Assembly: GCF_000815225.1 (NCBI RefSeq)
Contig: NZ_CP010427.1
Span: forward strand, 310,001 to 374,000
DNA length: 64,000 nt
DNA from: Allofrancisella guangzhouensis
GTDB taxonomy: Bacteria; Pseudomonadota; Gammaproteobacteria; Francisellales; Francisellaceae
Direction of reading: 5' to 3'
Shown here: piece by piece, positions 9,184-22,406 of the stretch
Layout of the letters: each line of letters starts with the position of its first letter
How positions within the stretch are numbered: position 1 is the stretch's first letter
Position numbers and translations under genes: made by a program
The notes under the pieces: model-generated
The model's database searches: none
Seen by the model: only the letters and a program-made list of their open reading frames with translations
What the model was told of the DNA's origin: nothing

Positions 9184-10527
9184 TTAAGTTTTTTCATTTT
9201 TTATTTTAGTTTGCTGTTTTCTTTCTATAGATATTGTTCTTCTTAGTAGGGTGTCATAAATAGGTTTTTGGTGGTGTATATATGTTAGCATGGAGGCACT
9301 AAAGCAAGTAATCATTAGAGGGAGTAGAAGCTGATAATTCCAGGTCATCTCAATTACTAATACTATTCCTGTTAAAGGAGCTCCTACTGTCGCTGTAAAT
9401 AAGGCACTCATCCCTGCAACAGCAAAAACACCAGCATCTACACTATATTGCGGGAAAAGGGCGTTTACACTCATTCCATACGCAAGACCAAATATAGTTC
9501 CTAGAGCAATCATAGGTGCGAAAATACCACCAGTAACGCCTGTGCTGTAAGAAAAGATGACACCAATAAACCTTATGGCGAATAATAGTAATAACATTTT
9601 CACTGGAAGATTGTAATCTAGAGCATTTGCAATAACTATATATCCACCTCCAACAGCATTGGGTGAAATTACAACCCCAGCACCAAAGATTACACAGACA
9701 AAAATTACTAGAGCCCAATATCTTTTGCGAGAGCCTCCGGAAAAGAAATCAGCTGTTTTTATAAGGATTTTATTAAACAATAACCCAAAATAACCAAAAA
9801 ATATCCCTAATATCATAAAAAGCCAAAGCGTATCCTGAGGAACACTAGAAAAAGCCTCAACTCTTATAGCTGGAGGGTTCCCCACGATAGACCTAGAAAC
9901 AATAATGCTTGTGATACATGCTATTAGCACACATTTTATAGCAGACACACTAAATCTGAACTTTCTATTCATCTCCTCAATTACAAAGATTATTCCTGAT
10001 AGAGGTGTATTAAAAGCAGCAGCTAAGCCAGCGCCTGCACCAGCAGAGACTACAGCATTAGCGTATTTTTTAGTTAGTTTAAATTTATCGACAAAAAATT
10101 GTGCAATAGCTGCAGCAATATGTATAGAAGGTCCTTCTTTACCAACACTTAAGCCTGACCCTAGTGATAGCAGCCCACTAAGGAATTTTACAGGGGCAAC
10201 TCTTTTTCTAAGTTTACGGCAACCTTTTAGCGCTCCTTCTACTTCTTGTATACCACTGCCTCCTGCTTCATTAGCAAACCTTTTTATAAGATATAAAGAA
10301 AATATTACCATAGATATGGTAATTATTATTGAGACAGTAATTTGCAAATAAATGTTATCACCGCAGTAGGCAAATAGCATTTTTTTGAAATTAGCTATAA
10401 GATCAAGTAATAATTCGAAGGATGTTGCAACTACTCCAATTATAACCCCTAAAAGCCCTCCACAGAGCACTAGCACCCAAAGATGTCTGTTATTTGTATA
10501 ATACCGATCTAAGACTTTATTGCTCAT
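9184..10527 (-). CDS. clcA: ClC-family chloride channel/antiporter
   Basis: ClC proteins move chloride, in bacteria usually in exchange for protons, and help survival in acid. The 447-residue protein has the three selectivity-filter blocks in order. The first is GSGLSVGKEGPS, whose Glu matches the gating Glu148 of E. coli ClcA. The second is the segment SGIIFVIEEM, whose Glu matches the internal proton Glu203. The third is GGIFAPMIALG, followed by a C-terminal GAPLTGIVLVIEMT. An early GSGIQEVEGALKG also fits. There is no C-terminal CBS domain. It is a single gene flanked by gaps of about 270 bp downstream and 525 bp upstream. The upstream gap holds a broken lipoprotein gene. Confidence 0.93.
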   Translation of the reverse strand: MSNKVLDRYYTNNRHLWVLVLCGGLLGVIIGVVATSFELLLDLIANFKKMLFAYCGDNIYLQITVSIIITISMVIFSLYLIKRFANEAGGSGIQEVEGALKGCRKLRKRVAPVKFLSGLLSLGSGLSVGKEGPSIHIAAAIAQFFVDKFKLTKKYANAVVSAGAGAGLAAAFNTPLSGIIFVIEEMNRKFRFSVSAIKCVLIACITSIIVSRSIVGNPPAIRVEAFSSVPQDTLWLFMILGIFFGYFGLLFNKILIKTADFFSGGSRKRYWALVIFVCVIFGAGVVISPNAVGGGYIVIANALDYNLPVKMLLLLFAIRFIGVIFSYSTGVTGGIFAPMIALGTIFGLAYGMSVNALFPQYSVDAGVFAVAGMSALFTATVGAPLTGIVLVIEMTWNYQLLLPLMITCFSASMLTYIHHQKPIYDTLLRRTISIERKQQTKIKNEKT

Positions 10528-10618
10528 AGACGCTAAAATTAGGTTGTATTTATTACAAATTATACATTTTAAAAAATATTTAAAAAGTGAAAAATTAAAT
10601 TAATAGATATTAATTATC

Positions 10619-10981
10619 TTATATTATATTTTTTGTAATCTCGGTTGCTAGGTTAATAGATTTTTGTTTATTCCCAAATATACCAAAGCGTATTTTAACT
10701 TCAGTACTACGGTTATCAATGTCATTGAGGGTAACTGATATATTTTCTGAACTTATCTTTACTACTTAATAAAAGCTGTGTTTTTTGAATACGTTTGGTC
10801 TTTTAAAGAATATGTGTTATTTGTTTGGAAAGTTTTAATGGTTGCGTTATATGCGGAACGGATATTTTTAGGGATCTCAATTATATAGTTGCCATTTATA
10901 TAATATACGTTACCACCTTGCCACAACAGCATTACCAACTAAGATAGCTGCTAGTACACAATCATTAAGAGCAATTGCCAT
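10619..10981 (-). pseudogene. Broken third copy of a DUF3568-family lipoprotein gene
   Basis: Reading the minus strand gives three pieces in shifting frames. There is a start with MAIALNDCVLAAILVGNAV, then a +/- frameshift to GGNVYYINGNYIIEIP and on through a helix. A second shift leads to ISVTLNDIDNRSTEVKIRFG and an ending in ATEITKNII-stop. These align in order with the two intact genes just upstream (GGGTVAYIEGKYSMNIEG and NNASKVTIKFGTFGD). The gene is therefore a decayed tandem paralogue with at least two frame breaks and stop codons. This explains most of the 525-bp gap between the ClC gene and the intact lipoprotein genes. Confidence 0.8.
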
Positions 10982-11053
10982 AATAAACTAAATATTATAA
11001 ATTAATTTTATTTAGCGCTATGCTTTATTATAAACTAACTTTTACTAGGTTAG

Positions 11054-11467
11054 TTAAGCTTTAAATTTGTTTACATTAGCTTGAATTTGATCCATTAATG
11101 TAGAAGACATCGCTTGATCACCAAAAGTACCAAATTTGATAGTAACTTTAGACGCATTATTAGTTAACTTTTCTATTTTGGTATAGAAGTTTGTGCTATT
11201 TATTTTAGTGGCACCATCAATTTCTGCATAGGCATTATCTGGGTCTAAATCTTTAGAGACAAGCACAAAATCATGATTATCATTTACAGCTTGTAAAGCT
11301 GCTTTGAAGACGTCTTTATAGTTACCTTCGATATTCATCGAATATTTGCCTTCTATATACGCTACAGTGCCTCCACCAACTGTGACAGCTGCTAATATAC
11401 AGCTACTTAAGGTTAGTGTAAATATATATGCAAAGAGGGTAAAAAAGCTTTTTTTAAGATATACCAT
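11054..11467 (-). CDS. DUF3568-family lipoprotein, copy 2
   Basis: The 137-residue product has a signal peptide with lipobox LSSC (Cys23). It then has a glycine-rich strand GGGTVAYIEGKYSMNIEG, an amphipathic helix DVFKAALQAVND, and a C-terminal block SKVTIKFGTFGDQAMSSTLM. This is the DUF3568 pattern, a small lipoprotein family found largely in Francisella and some other gammaproteobacteria. Its role is not known. The neighbouring gene encodes a close paralogue (about half of positions shared) 29 nt upstream, so the pair arose by tandem duplication and is probably one transcript. The ending LMDQIQANVNKF suggests a final helix. Confidence 0.85.
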   Translation of the reverse strand: MVYLKKSFFTLFAYIFTLTLSSCILAAVTVGGGTVAYIEGKYSMNIEGNYKDVFKAALQAVNDNHDFVLVSKDLDPDNAYAEIDGATKINSTNFYTKIEKLTNNASKVTIKFGTFGDQAMSSTLMDQIQANVNKFKA

Positions 11468-11496
11468 TTAAAATACGTCCTTGCTTTGATTTTAGC

Positions 11497-11892
11497 TTAT
11501 CGAGCGTTCTTCTGAATTTGATCCATTAATGTTGCAGAAGCTGTACGATCACCAAAAGTACCAAATTTGATAGACACTTTAGAGGCGTTGTCAGTTAGCT
11601 TTTCTATGTTAATATAGAAGTCTGTATTATTAACTTTGGTAGCGCCTTCTATAGTTGCCTCAGTAGGAGTTATCTGTTTTTTTGTTAGTACAAAATCATC
11701 ATTGCTTTGTACAGCTTGTATAGCAGCATTATATATATCTTTGATACCGCCCTCCATATTCATAGAATATTTACCTTCTGTGTAAGCTATAGCAGTACCT
11801 CCTCCGATAGCACCTACAGCTAGCCAGCAACTATTCAATAAAAATGCTAAAATTAATACAGTAGGAGTTATAATTATGTTTTTTAGTTTCAT
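11497..11892 (-). CDS. DUF3568-family lipoprotein, copy 1
   Basis: This 131-residue paralogue has the same plan: signal peptide with lipobox LNSC (Cys22), GGGTAIAYTEGKYSMNMEGG, a helix starting DIYNAAIQAV, and SKVSIKFGTFGDRTASATLM near the end. It is the first gene of the tandem set and should carry the promoter, in the 190-bp divergent gap shared with the permease gene at 12083. Lipidation would place it in the inner or outer membrane; residue +2 after the cysteine is Trp, not Asp, so outer-membrane sorting by the Lol system is expected by the general rule. Function is unknown. Confidence 0.85.
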   Translation of the reverse strand: MKLKNIIITPTVLILAFLLNSCWLAVGAIGGGTAIAYTEGKYSMNMEGGIKDIYNAAIQAVQSNDDFVLTKKQITPTEATIEGATKVNNTDFYINIEKLTDNASKVSIKFGTFGDRTASATLMDQIQKNAR

Positions 11893-12082
11893 ATCTCACC
11901 TTATAGTCCGATTCTTAATAGTTAAGAATGATAATATATCGACTTTTAGATTTAGTCAATTATGTTTTATTTTGAAAATTTATTCAATTTTTTTGTTCAT
12001 GGAACCTGGCTAAAAGAGCATTTTGGTTATATTATAGTCAAGAATTTAACTTACAACTTTTCTCATAGGGTTACCAATTAAT

Positions 12083-13627
12083 ATGAAAGAAAATAAAATT
12101 GGGCTTATAGGTTTAACAGCTATAGGGGTTGGAACCATGATCGGCTCAGGCTGGCTATTTAGTTCTTTTTATGCCGCTAAGATCGCAGGTCCAGCTGCTT
12201 ATATTGCTTGGCTAATTACAGCGTTTATAATTTTAGTGTTAGGTTTGAGTCTTGCGGAAATTTCTTTCAATTACCCTAAAAGAGGGTTAATGGCTAGGCT
12301 CCTAGTCATTAGTCATAACAAAGATTTTGCTTTTATTTGCACTATAGCAACTTGGTTAGGATTAACAGCTGTTATAGCTACAGAGGCTGAAGGTAGTATT
12401 CAGTATTTAGCTTCACTTTCAGATACAGCATCTGCTTATTTGTTTAATCCAGATCATAGCTCTTTGACTTCTACAGGACTTGGCTTAGCAGCTATAATCA
12501 TACTTTTGTTTGGCGTGGTTAATTTTTGGGGAGTTAAAGTACTTTCCAGTAGTAACGTTATTTTAACTACAATGAAAGTATTGATACCCTTTATAACAGC
12601 TATATCAATTATAGCGGTCAGTTTCCACGGTAGTAATTTTATAGTTGTGGGCGGCAATTACGCTCCTTATGGAACATCATCGATATTTTCTGCTATGATT
12701 AGTGCTGGAATGGTTTATTCTTTTAATGGCTTTCAGAATATAGCATCTTTCTGTTCAGAGGCAAAAGACCCTAAAAGAGATATTGTTTTAGCGATGGTAT
12801 TTTCGGTGCTGATTACATTGGTTGTTTATCTTATGCTTCAAACAGCTTTTATTGGGGCTCTTACAATAAATAATCTGAGTCATGGTTGGCCAGGATTGGA
12901 CTTTACTAGTCCTTTTGTACAGTTGACTATGATGTTGAATTTAAATCTGATGACTATAGTGTTATATGTAGATGCTGTTATTTCACCCGCTGGGACAGGC
13001 ATGATTTATACAGGTTCAACCACAAGAATGCTTACAGCTATGTCACAAGACCGTCAAGCGCCTAAATTCTTTGATAAGATAACAAAATATAATTTTAGTA
13101 GACGCTCTCTTTATGCTACCGTTAGTTTGGCTATACTTTTTCTGCTATTATTTAGATCGTGGTCATCTTTAGTTTCATTTTTGTCATTATTTTACGTAAT
13201 TTCGTATATGTCGATACCAATATGTTTAGGGAAGTTAAGGATTAATGGTATTAAAAGTAAATTTGCTATTCCTTTTGCAAACATGGTTTTACCAACTATG
13301 TTTGTGTTTTTATCAATCCTTTTTACATTTTCAAAGTTTCCTAACACAGGTTATGTTGCTATATTTGTATTGTTTTTATATGCACTGTATATTTCTAAGC
13401 AAGTATCCCTTGATCAAGGTTTTTTTAGTGTTCTTAAAAAGTCATTACCTTTAGTTCTTCATGTAGTGGTGTTAACTATATTATCTAGTTTATCTCCAGT
13501 TTATTATGGAGGTTTTGACATTTTAAATACATCAGCATTTTATTTATTAATAGTTATATGGTCATTGCTGGTATATTTTCATGCAGTATATGTATACCGT
13601 AGTGTTCCTGAAACTATAGTCAAATAA
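12083..13627 (+). CDS. APC-superfamily amino acid permease
   Basis: The 514-residue protein has about 12-13 hydrophobic segments. It opens with the APC motif GLTAIGVGTMIGSGWLFSS in helix 1, which forms the unwound substrate site (G-[ST]-[GA]-W-like). Helix 6 region SFNGFQNIASFCSEAKDPKR fits the APC consensus G-F-[QE]-x-x-x-x-x-x-E-[AT]-x-[ND]-P-x-[KR]. The substrate cannot be read from the sequence; many Francisella permeases of this type take up amino acids from the host cytosol. It lies upstream of the rRNA operon with a 420-bp gap, transcribed in the same direction. Confidence 0.88.
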   Translation: MKENKIGLIGLTAIGVGTMIGSGWLFSSFYAAKIAGPAAYIAWLITAFIILVLGLSLAEISFNYPKRGLMARLLVISHNKDFAFICTIATWLGLTAVIATEAEGSIQYLASLSDTASAYLFNPDHSSLTSTGLGLAAIIILLFGVVNFWGVKVLSSSNVILTTMKVLIPFITAISIIAVSFHGSNFIVVGGNYAPYGTSSIFSAMISAGMVYSFNGFQNIASFCSEAKDPKRDIVLAMVFSVLITLVVYLMLQTAFIGALTINNLSHGWPGLDFTSPFVQLTMMLNLNLMTIVLYVDAVISPAGTGMIYTGSTTRMLTAMSQDRQAPKFFDKITKYNFSRRSLYATVSLAILFLLLFRSWSSLVSFLSLFYVISYMSIPICLGKLRINGIKSKFAIPFANMVLPTMFVFLSILFTFSKFPNTGYVAIFVLFLYALYISKQVSLDQGFFSVLKKSLPLVLHVVVLTILSSLSPVYYGGFDILNTSAFYLLIVIWSLLVYFHAVYVYRSVPETIVK

Positions 13628-13883
13628 CCCTTTTATACAAGCTATTAAAAATTTATCTAATATTAGTGATCGATACGCAGTTTTTTATGTACTGTAAGTT
13701 TCTAACTTTGAGTTACTGAACATTTTATAGTATCCTGCTTGCCGGCAGTAGGAGTAGGAAATAATAGCTCAAAAGTATTTACTAAAAATTGCTTCTAAAA
13801 AAGCTCTGTATTTACTTTTTTATAAAAACATTCAAAAAAATCCAAAAACCCCTAAAAAAGTAGAAAAAAATTTAAAAAAGCTC

Positions 13884-13912
13884 TTGCGTTGTGAGAGAGT
13901 GATGTGTATTAT
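13884..13912 (+). promoter_or_regulatory. Ribosomal RNA operon promoter (sigma-70 type)
   Basis: The -35 box TTGCGT (13884-13889) and the -10 box TATTAT (13907-13912) are separated by exactly 17 bp. The 45 bp upstream is A/T-tract rich, as expected for an UP element. It lies about 135 bp before the 16S 5' end, so a leader of roughly 130 nt is expected. The rest of the 420-bp gap upstream (13628-13880) holds no gene that I can see, only a short G+C-rich inverted repeat near 13737-13755. Confidence 0.8.
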
Positions 13913-13982
13913 ATGACTTCACTGGCTGACGGGTGATGTTAGCGGTAGAGAGAGGCTGTGAAGCTGGATAGATATTTAAGAG

Positions 13983-14031
13983 ATATATTATATACAAACA
14001 CTTTGTTGATAAATTTGAGTTTAGTGATTGA
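13983..14031 (+). other. 16S pre-rRNA processing stem, 5' arm
   Basis: This leader segment can pair with 15607-15655 downstream of the 16S gene. The outer part is best, with ATATTATATACAAACACTTT facing AAAGTGTTTGTAGATAATAT. The helix would bring the two 16S ends together as an RNase III substrate. The inner half pairs less well and relies on G-U pairs. Confidence 0.65.
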
Positions 14032-14047
14032 GTCAGAGAATTAGATT

Positions 14048-15574
<1,527 letters not shown>

Positions 15575-15606
15575 AAGGAAATACGAAAAGAATAATAAGA
15601 ATAAAG

Positions 15607-15655
15607 CTTAATTGCTAGATCAGATAATTTGATAAAGTGTTTGTAGATAATATAT
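15607..15655 (+). other. 16S pre-rRNA processing stem, 3' arm
   Basis: This spacer segment, just upstream of tRNA-Ile, is the complement of 13983-14031 in the leader. Its AAAGTGTTTGTAGATAATAT core is the strongest part. It would form the distal side of the 16S excision helix. Confidence 0.65.
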
Positions 15656-15674
15656 TTTAGTGTAAATAAGATAC

Positions 15675-15751
<77 letters not shown>

Positions 15752-15759
15752 TTTTTTTT

Positions 15760-15835
15760 GGGGCCATAGCTCAGCTGGGAGAGCACCTGCTTTGCACGCA
15801 GGGGGTCAGCGGTTCGATCCCGCTTGGCTCCACCA
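15760..15835 (+). tRNA. tRNA-Ala (anticodon TGC)
   Basis: A 76-nt cloverleaf 8 nt after tRNA-Ile. The acceptor GGGGCCA pairs with TGGCTCC and is followed by ACCA. The anticodon loop CTTTGCACG gives anticodon TGC, and the T arm contains GGTTCGATCC. Confidence 0.97.
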
Positions 15836-15858
15836 ATATTTTATTTGCATGAAGATAG

Positions 15859-15887
15859 AGATATTTAACAATTTAGTATAGAGATAG

Positions 15888-15894
<7 letters not shown>
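15859..15894 (+). other. 23S pre-rRNA processing stem, 5' arm
   Basis: These 36 nt pair along their whole length with 18768-18803 after the 23S gene. The only three non-Watson-Crick positions are G-U or U-G. The inner few bases overlap the approximate 23S end. This is the expected RNase III helix that loops out the 23S precursor. Confidence 0.8.
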
Positions 15895-18767
<2,873 letters not shown>

Positions 18768-18776
<9 letters not shown>

Positions 18777-18803
18777 ATTTCTATGCTGAATTGTTAAATA
18801 TCT
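18768..18803 (+). other. 23S pre-rRNA processing stem, 3' arm
   Basis: This is the partner of 15859-15894. It is a full 36-bp helix with three wobble pairs, ending just before the 5S gene. It should be cleaved by RNase III to free the 23S precursor from 5S. Confidence 0.8.
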
Positions 18804-18820
18804 TTATAAACCAAAACACA

Positions 18821-18938
18821 GTTTTGGCGATGATAGCTTGTAGGAACCACCTGATCCCATTCCGAACTCAGAAGTGAAACTACAACACGCCGATGATAGT
18901 CTGGCATTTGCCCAGGTGAAAGTAGGTAGTCGCCATCT
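18821..18938 (+). rRNA. rrf: 5S ribosomal RNA
   Basis: About 118 nt. Conserved blocks are CCACCTGATCCCATTCCGAA followed by CTCAGAAGTGAAAC, then CGCCGATGATAG and GTAGGTAGTCGCCA. The terminal stem GGCGA/TCGCC closes the molecule. A short T-run follows. Ends are approximate. Confidence 0.93.
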
Positions 18939-19120
18939 TTTTAAAATACAAAGTCTCAATAACTAGAGCACATCAAATAAATCATATAAATATCAGGACC
19001 TTATTTAACAAACTTCTTAATCCTTTTAAAATAGCTCCTTTTAGATTTTTATTTATAACATTTTGCTTTAATTATCTATATAATATATTATTTTACTAAT
19101 TTGATTCAAAACTCTTGATT

Positions 19121-20329
19121 ATGGTTTCTAGATCTTTCGGTAGCGCTTTATTGATAATCGGTACTACTATTGGTGCTGGTATGCTTTCTCTGCCTTTAGT
19201 TGTAGCATCATGTGGATTTATAGTAGCTATTGTTTTACTAGTTATGTCATGGTGTGTAATGTACATCACTGCTATAAGATTATTGAATGTCTGTGCAAAA
19301 TATCCTCTCGGGGTGAATTTTACAACTATGATGCAATCAAAAGTGCCTAAAGTTTATCAGATATCTTTTAGTGTAATATATTTGCTTTTATTGTATTCTT
19401 TGATGTCGGCCTATACTACACAAGGAGCTGAATTAGTTAATTATGCTTATGCTATTGTAACACCTACGAAACATAATATATTTTTACCTGCTTTAATTTT
19501 TATTCTGATTTTTAGTTTTTTTATGTATAACTATAGAATTTCAGACTATACAAATAGGTTCTTTGTTTTTTTAAAGTTTATTTTCTTTATTTTGGCTATA
19601 GCTGTTATGTTGCTATATATAGCTCCAGTTTATTTGAATAGTATGCCCTTATCTCTATTAGCAATAGTTTTTGCGTGGCCAACTTTATTACCGTCATTTG
19701 GATTTCATAACGTTATCCCAGTTATTTACGAATATCAGCAGGGAGATATAAAGAGCATCCGTAAAAGTATATTCGCCGGGAGCATAAGTGTATTAGTGAT
19801 CTATATAGTTTGGTTACTTCTAGCTTTGGCATTGATTCCTCAACAAGGTTTACATAGTTACCAAACATTATTTTCTTCAGGGAACAATACTCCCAGTGGT
19901 TTTGTAGAGCAGATTAAAACAGTTACAAACTCAAATTTACTGGAGTTTGGTTTAAATATATTTATTCATATAGCAATTATTACCTCTTTTATTGGAGTTG
20001 CTATTTCGCTAATGCATTATATAAAAGATTTATTTATAAAAAATGGTAAGCACATAAACAACTTTAGTCTGAGTTTGTTTTGTTTTGTTCCGCCTCTTAT
20101 TTTTACAGTTTTTTATCCTAAAGGTTTTATTCTAGCCTTGCAGTATGCAGCAATATTTGCAGTAATAATATTTGTCTATACTCCGATATTTCTTAATAAA
20201 AATGTAGCTCCAAACGTAGACTCAAAAAAAACATCTTTAAATTTTTATGCTGTAGTGTTAGGTAGTGCTGTAATTATCTGTCAAATAATTAACCTATATT
20301 TCGATATAGATCCTTTTAAGAATTTATAA
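19121..20329 (+). CDS. Aromatic amino acid permease (HAAAP family: Mtr/TnaB/TyrP)
   Basis: The 402-residue protein has about 11 membrane segments. It opens with SFGSALLIIGTTIGAGMLSL, the HAAAP family signature that includes G-T-x-I-G-A-G-M-L-[SA]-L-P. The later block LLPSFGFHNVIPVI is also typical. The family brings in Trp or Tyr with protons. I use ATG 19121; an in-frame TTG at 19115 is possible but less likely. A paralogue lies on the minus strand at 42408-43619, so the genome has at least two such permeases. The specific substrate is not readable. Confidence 0.88.
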   Translation: MVSRSFGSALLIIGTTIGAGMLSLPLVVASCGFIVAIVLLVMSWCVMYITAIRLLNVCAKYPLGVNFTTMMQSKVPKVYQISFSVIYLLLLYSLMSAYTTQGAELVNYAYAIVTPTKHNIFLPALIFILIFSFFMYNYRISDYTNRFFVFLKFIFFILAIAVMLLYIAPVYLNSMPLSLLAIVFAWPTLLPSFGFHNVIPVIYEYQQGDIKSIRKSIFAGSISVLVIYIVWLLLALALIPQQGLHSYQTLFSSGNNTPSGFVEQIKTVTNSNLLEFGLNIFIHIAIITSFIGVAISLMHYIKDLFIKNGKHINNFSLSLFCFVPPLIFTVFYPKGFILALQYAAIFAVIIFVYTPIFLNKNVAPNVDSKKTSLNFYAVVLGSAVIICQIINLYFDIDPFKNL

Positions 20330-20455
20330 ATTCTTAATAAAGGTATGGGTAATAACTAAGTTTGAAATTTTACAAATATGTAGTTATAATAAAAACCATC
20401 TATATTTTTTAGGTTATTTAGTTATGAATTTGGCTTATTTAAGGCTATTCCAACC

Positions 20456-21052
20456 ATGAAAAAAATTATTTTAGTATTGTTAGTTATCATTGGTTTAAAT
20501 GTAAATGCTTATGCTAATGATGTAGATTCAATCATAAGTCATTTTATAATTTCAATTGATAAAACACACAATGATTTAGGGTATAAAATAAATTTTTTAG
20601 GTGAAAATAATGAGAAATTAGTAGCTGTGTTGTTAATTAATAAAAATTCTGAAGGAAAAGTACAAGCAAGTAAATTTGCAAATGTTTCGGCTAATAGTTA
20701 TTTCTACATGTCACAAGAAAATATTCCTAAAGCAAAGTTAAATGAGTATATTAATAATATAAATGAAGGCAAGTGCATAAAAGATTTTGATATAATATTT
20801 ATGCAAAAAGAATATAAGAACGCTAGTGGAAAAGATCAGCTAAAGGATGTAACTATTCAGAATCATATTAAATTACCTATAGAGTATAGTTATAAAACAA
20901 AAACAGGAATAGTTAGTTGTGGCGCCCCAGCGGGGAAAGATATTAAATGCAGTTTTTATGATGATGGTAATAACTATAATGGAGTTATGAGTGAGGAGGG
21001 TTATGCTAGTGGTTATAGCGATAGCAATGATTTAAACCTAATGAGTGAGTGA
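20456..21052 (+). CDS. Exported protein of unknown function
   Basis: The 198-residue product has a signal peptide (MKKIILVLLVIIGLNVNAYA, cut before Asn-Asp). The mature part is mostly polar with few hydrophobic stretches. It carries a central FLGENNEKLVAVLLINKNSE segment that suggests beta structure. Cysteines occur in GKCIKDF, IVSCGAP and IKCSFYD. The tail is acidic and rich in Asn, Ser and Asp. I recognise no family. It is a single gene between the permease and a decayed stretch before obg. Confidence 0.7.
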   Translation: MKKIILVLLVIIGLNVNAYANDVDSIISHFIISIDKTHNDLGYKINFLGENNEKLVAVLLINKNSEGKVQASKFANVSANSYFYMSQENIPKAKLNEYINNINEGKCIKDFDIIFMQKEYKNASGKDQLKDVTIQNHIKLPIEYSYKTKTGIVSCGAPAGKDIKCSFYDDGNNYNGVMSEEGYASGYSDSNDLNLMSE

Positions 21053-21074
21053 TTCTTATTCACGCGTTTAGAAT

Positions 21075-21319
21075 TCAAGCGTACAAAGTTTCACCAGTTG
21101 GTAAGGTTAAACATGATAGTTCGGAGTAAATATATAGCATATAATAGACCAACTGAAGCATAAACATCTTTGTTTCTATATCAAATTGTTTTTTAGGTCT
21201 AAGAGTCTTTCTAGCCTAATTATTAACGTGTCCTTAGATACTTCACTTCTAAATAATATATTTTTTGATAGATCGATTTTTTCACTTAACTCCAAAAAAT
21301 AATCGCAGAAAAAAATCAT
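21075..21319 (-). pseudogene. Possible broken small gene (two frames), perhaps CbpM-like
   Basis: On the minus strand, an ATG at 21319 opens MIFFCDYFLELSEKIDLSKN and continues 47 codons through RLERLLDLKNNL to a stop at 21176. One frame over, the sequence runs on without stops as DIETKMFMLQLVYYMLYIYSEL to a TGA at 21075. Joined by one frameshift, the pieces read like one coherent protein of about 80 residues. Its pattern of leucine-rich LERLLDLKNxFDIETK resembles the chaperone modulator CbpM or a MerR-like helical tail, but that is weak. It fills most of the 343-bp gap before obg. Confidence 0.4.
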
Positions 21320-21359
21320 GCTCAATTGACAATGATAATTTATTACTTAAGGTATATAA

Positions 21360-22400
<1,041 letters not shown>

Positions 22401-22406
22401 TAGCTA

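Noticed and set aside
9443-9718. 91-codon frame inside the ClC gene
   Set aside because: It is an out-of-frame shadow of a strongly supported gene and has a Cys/Trp-rich composition typical of chance frames.
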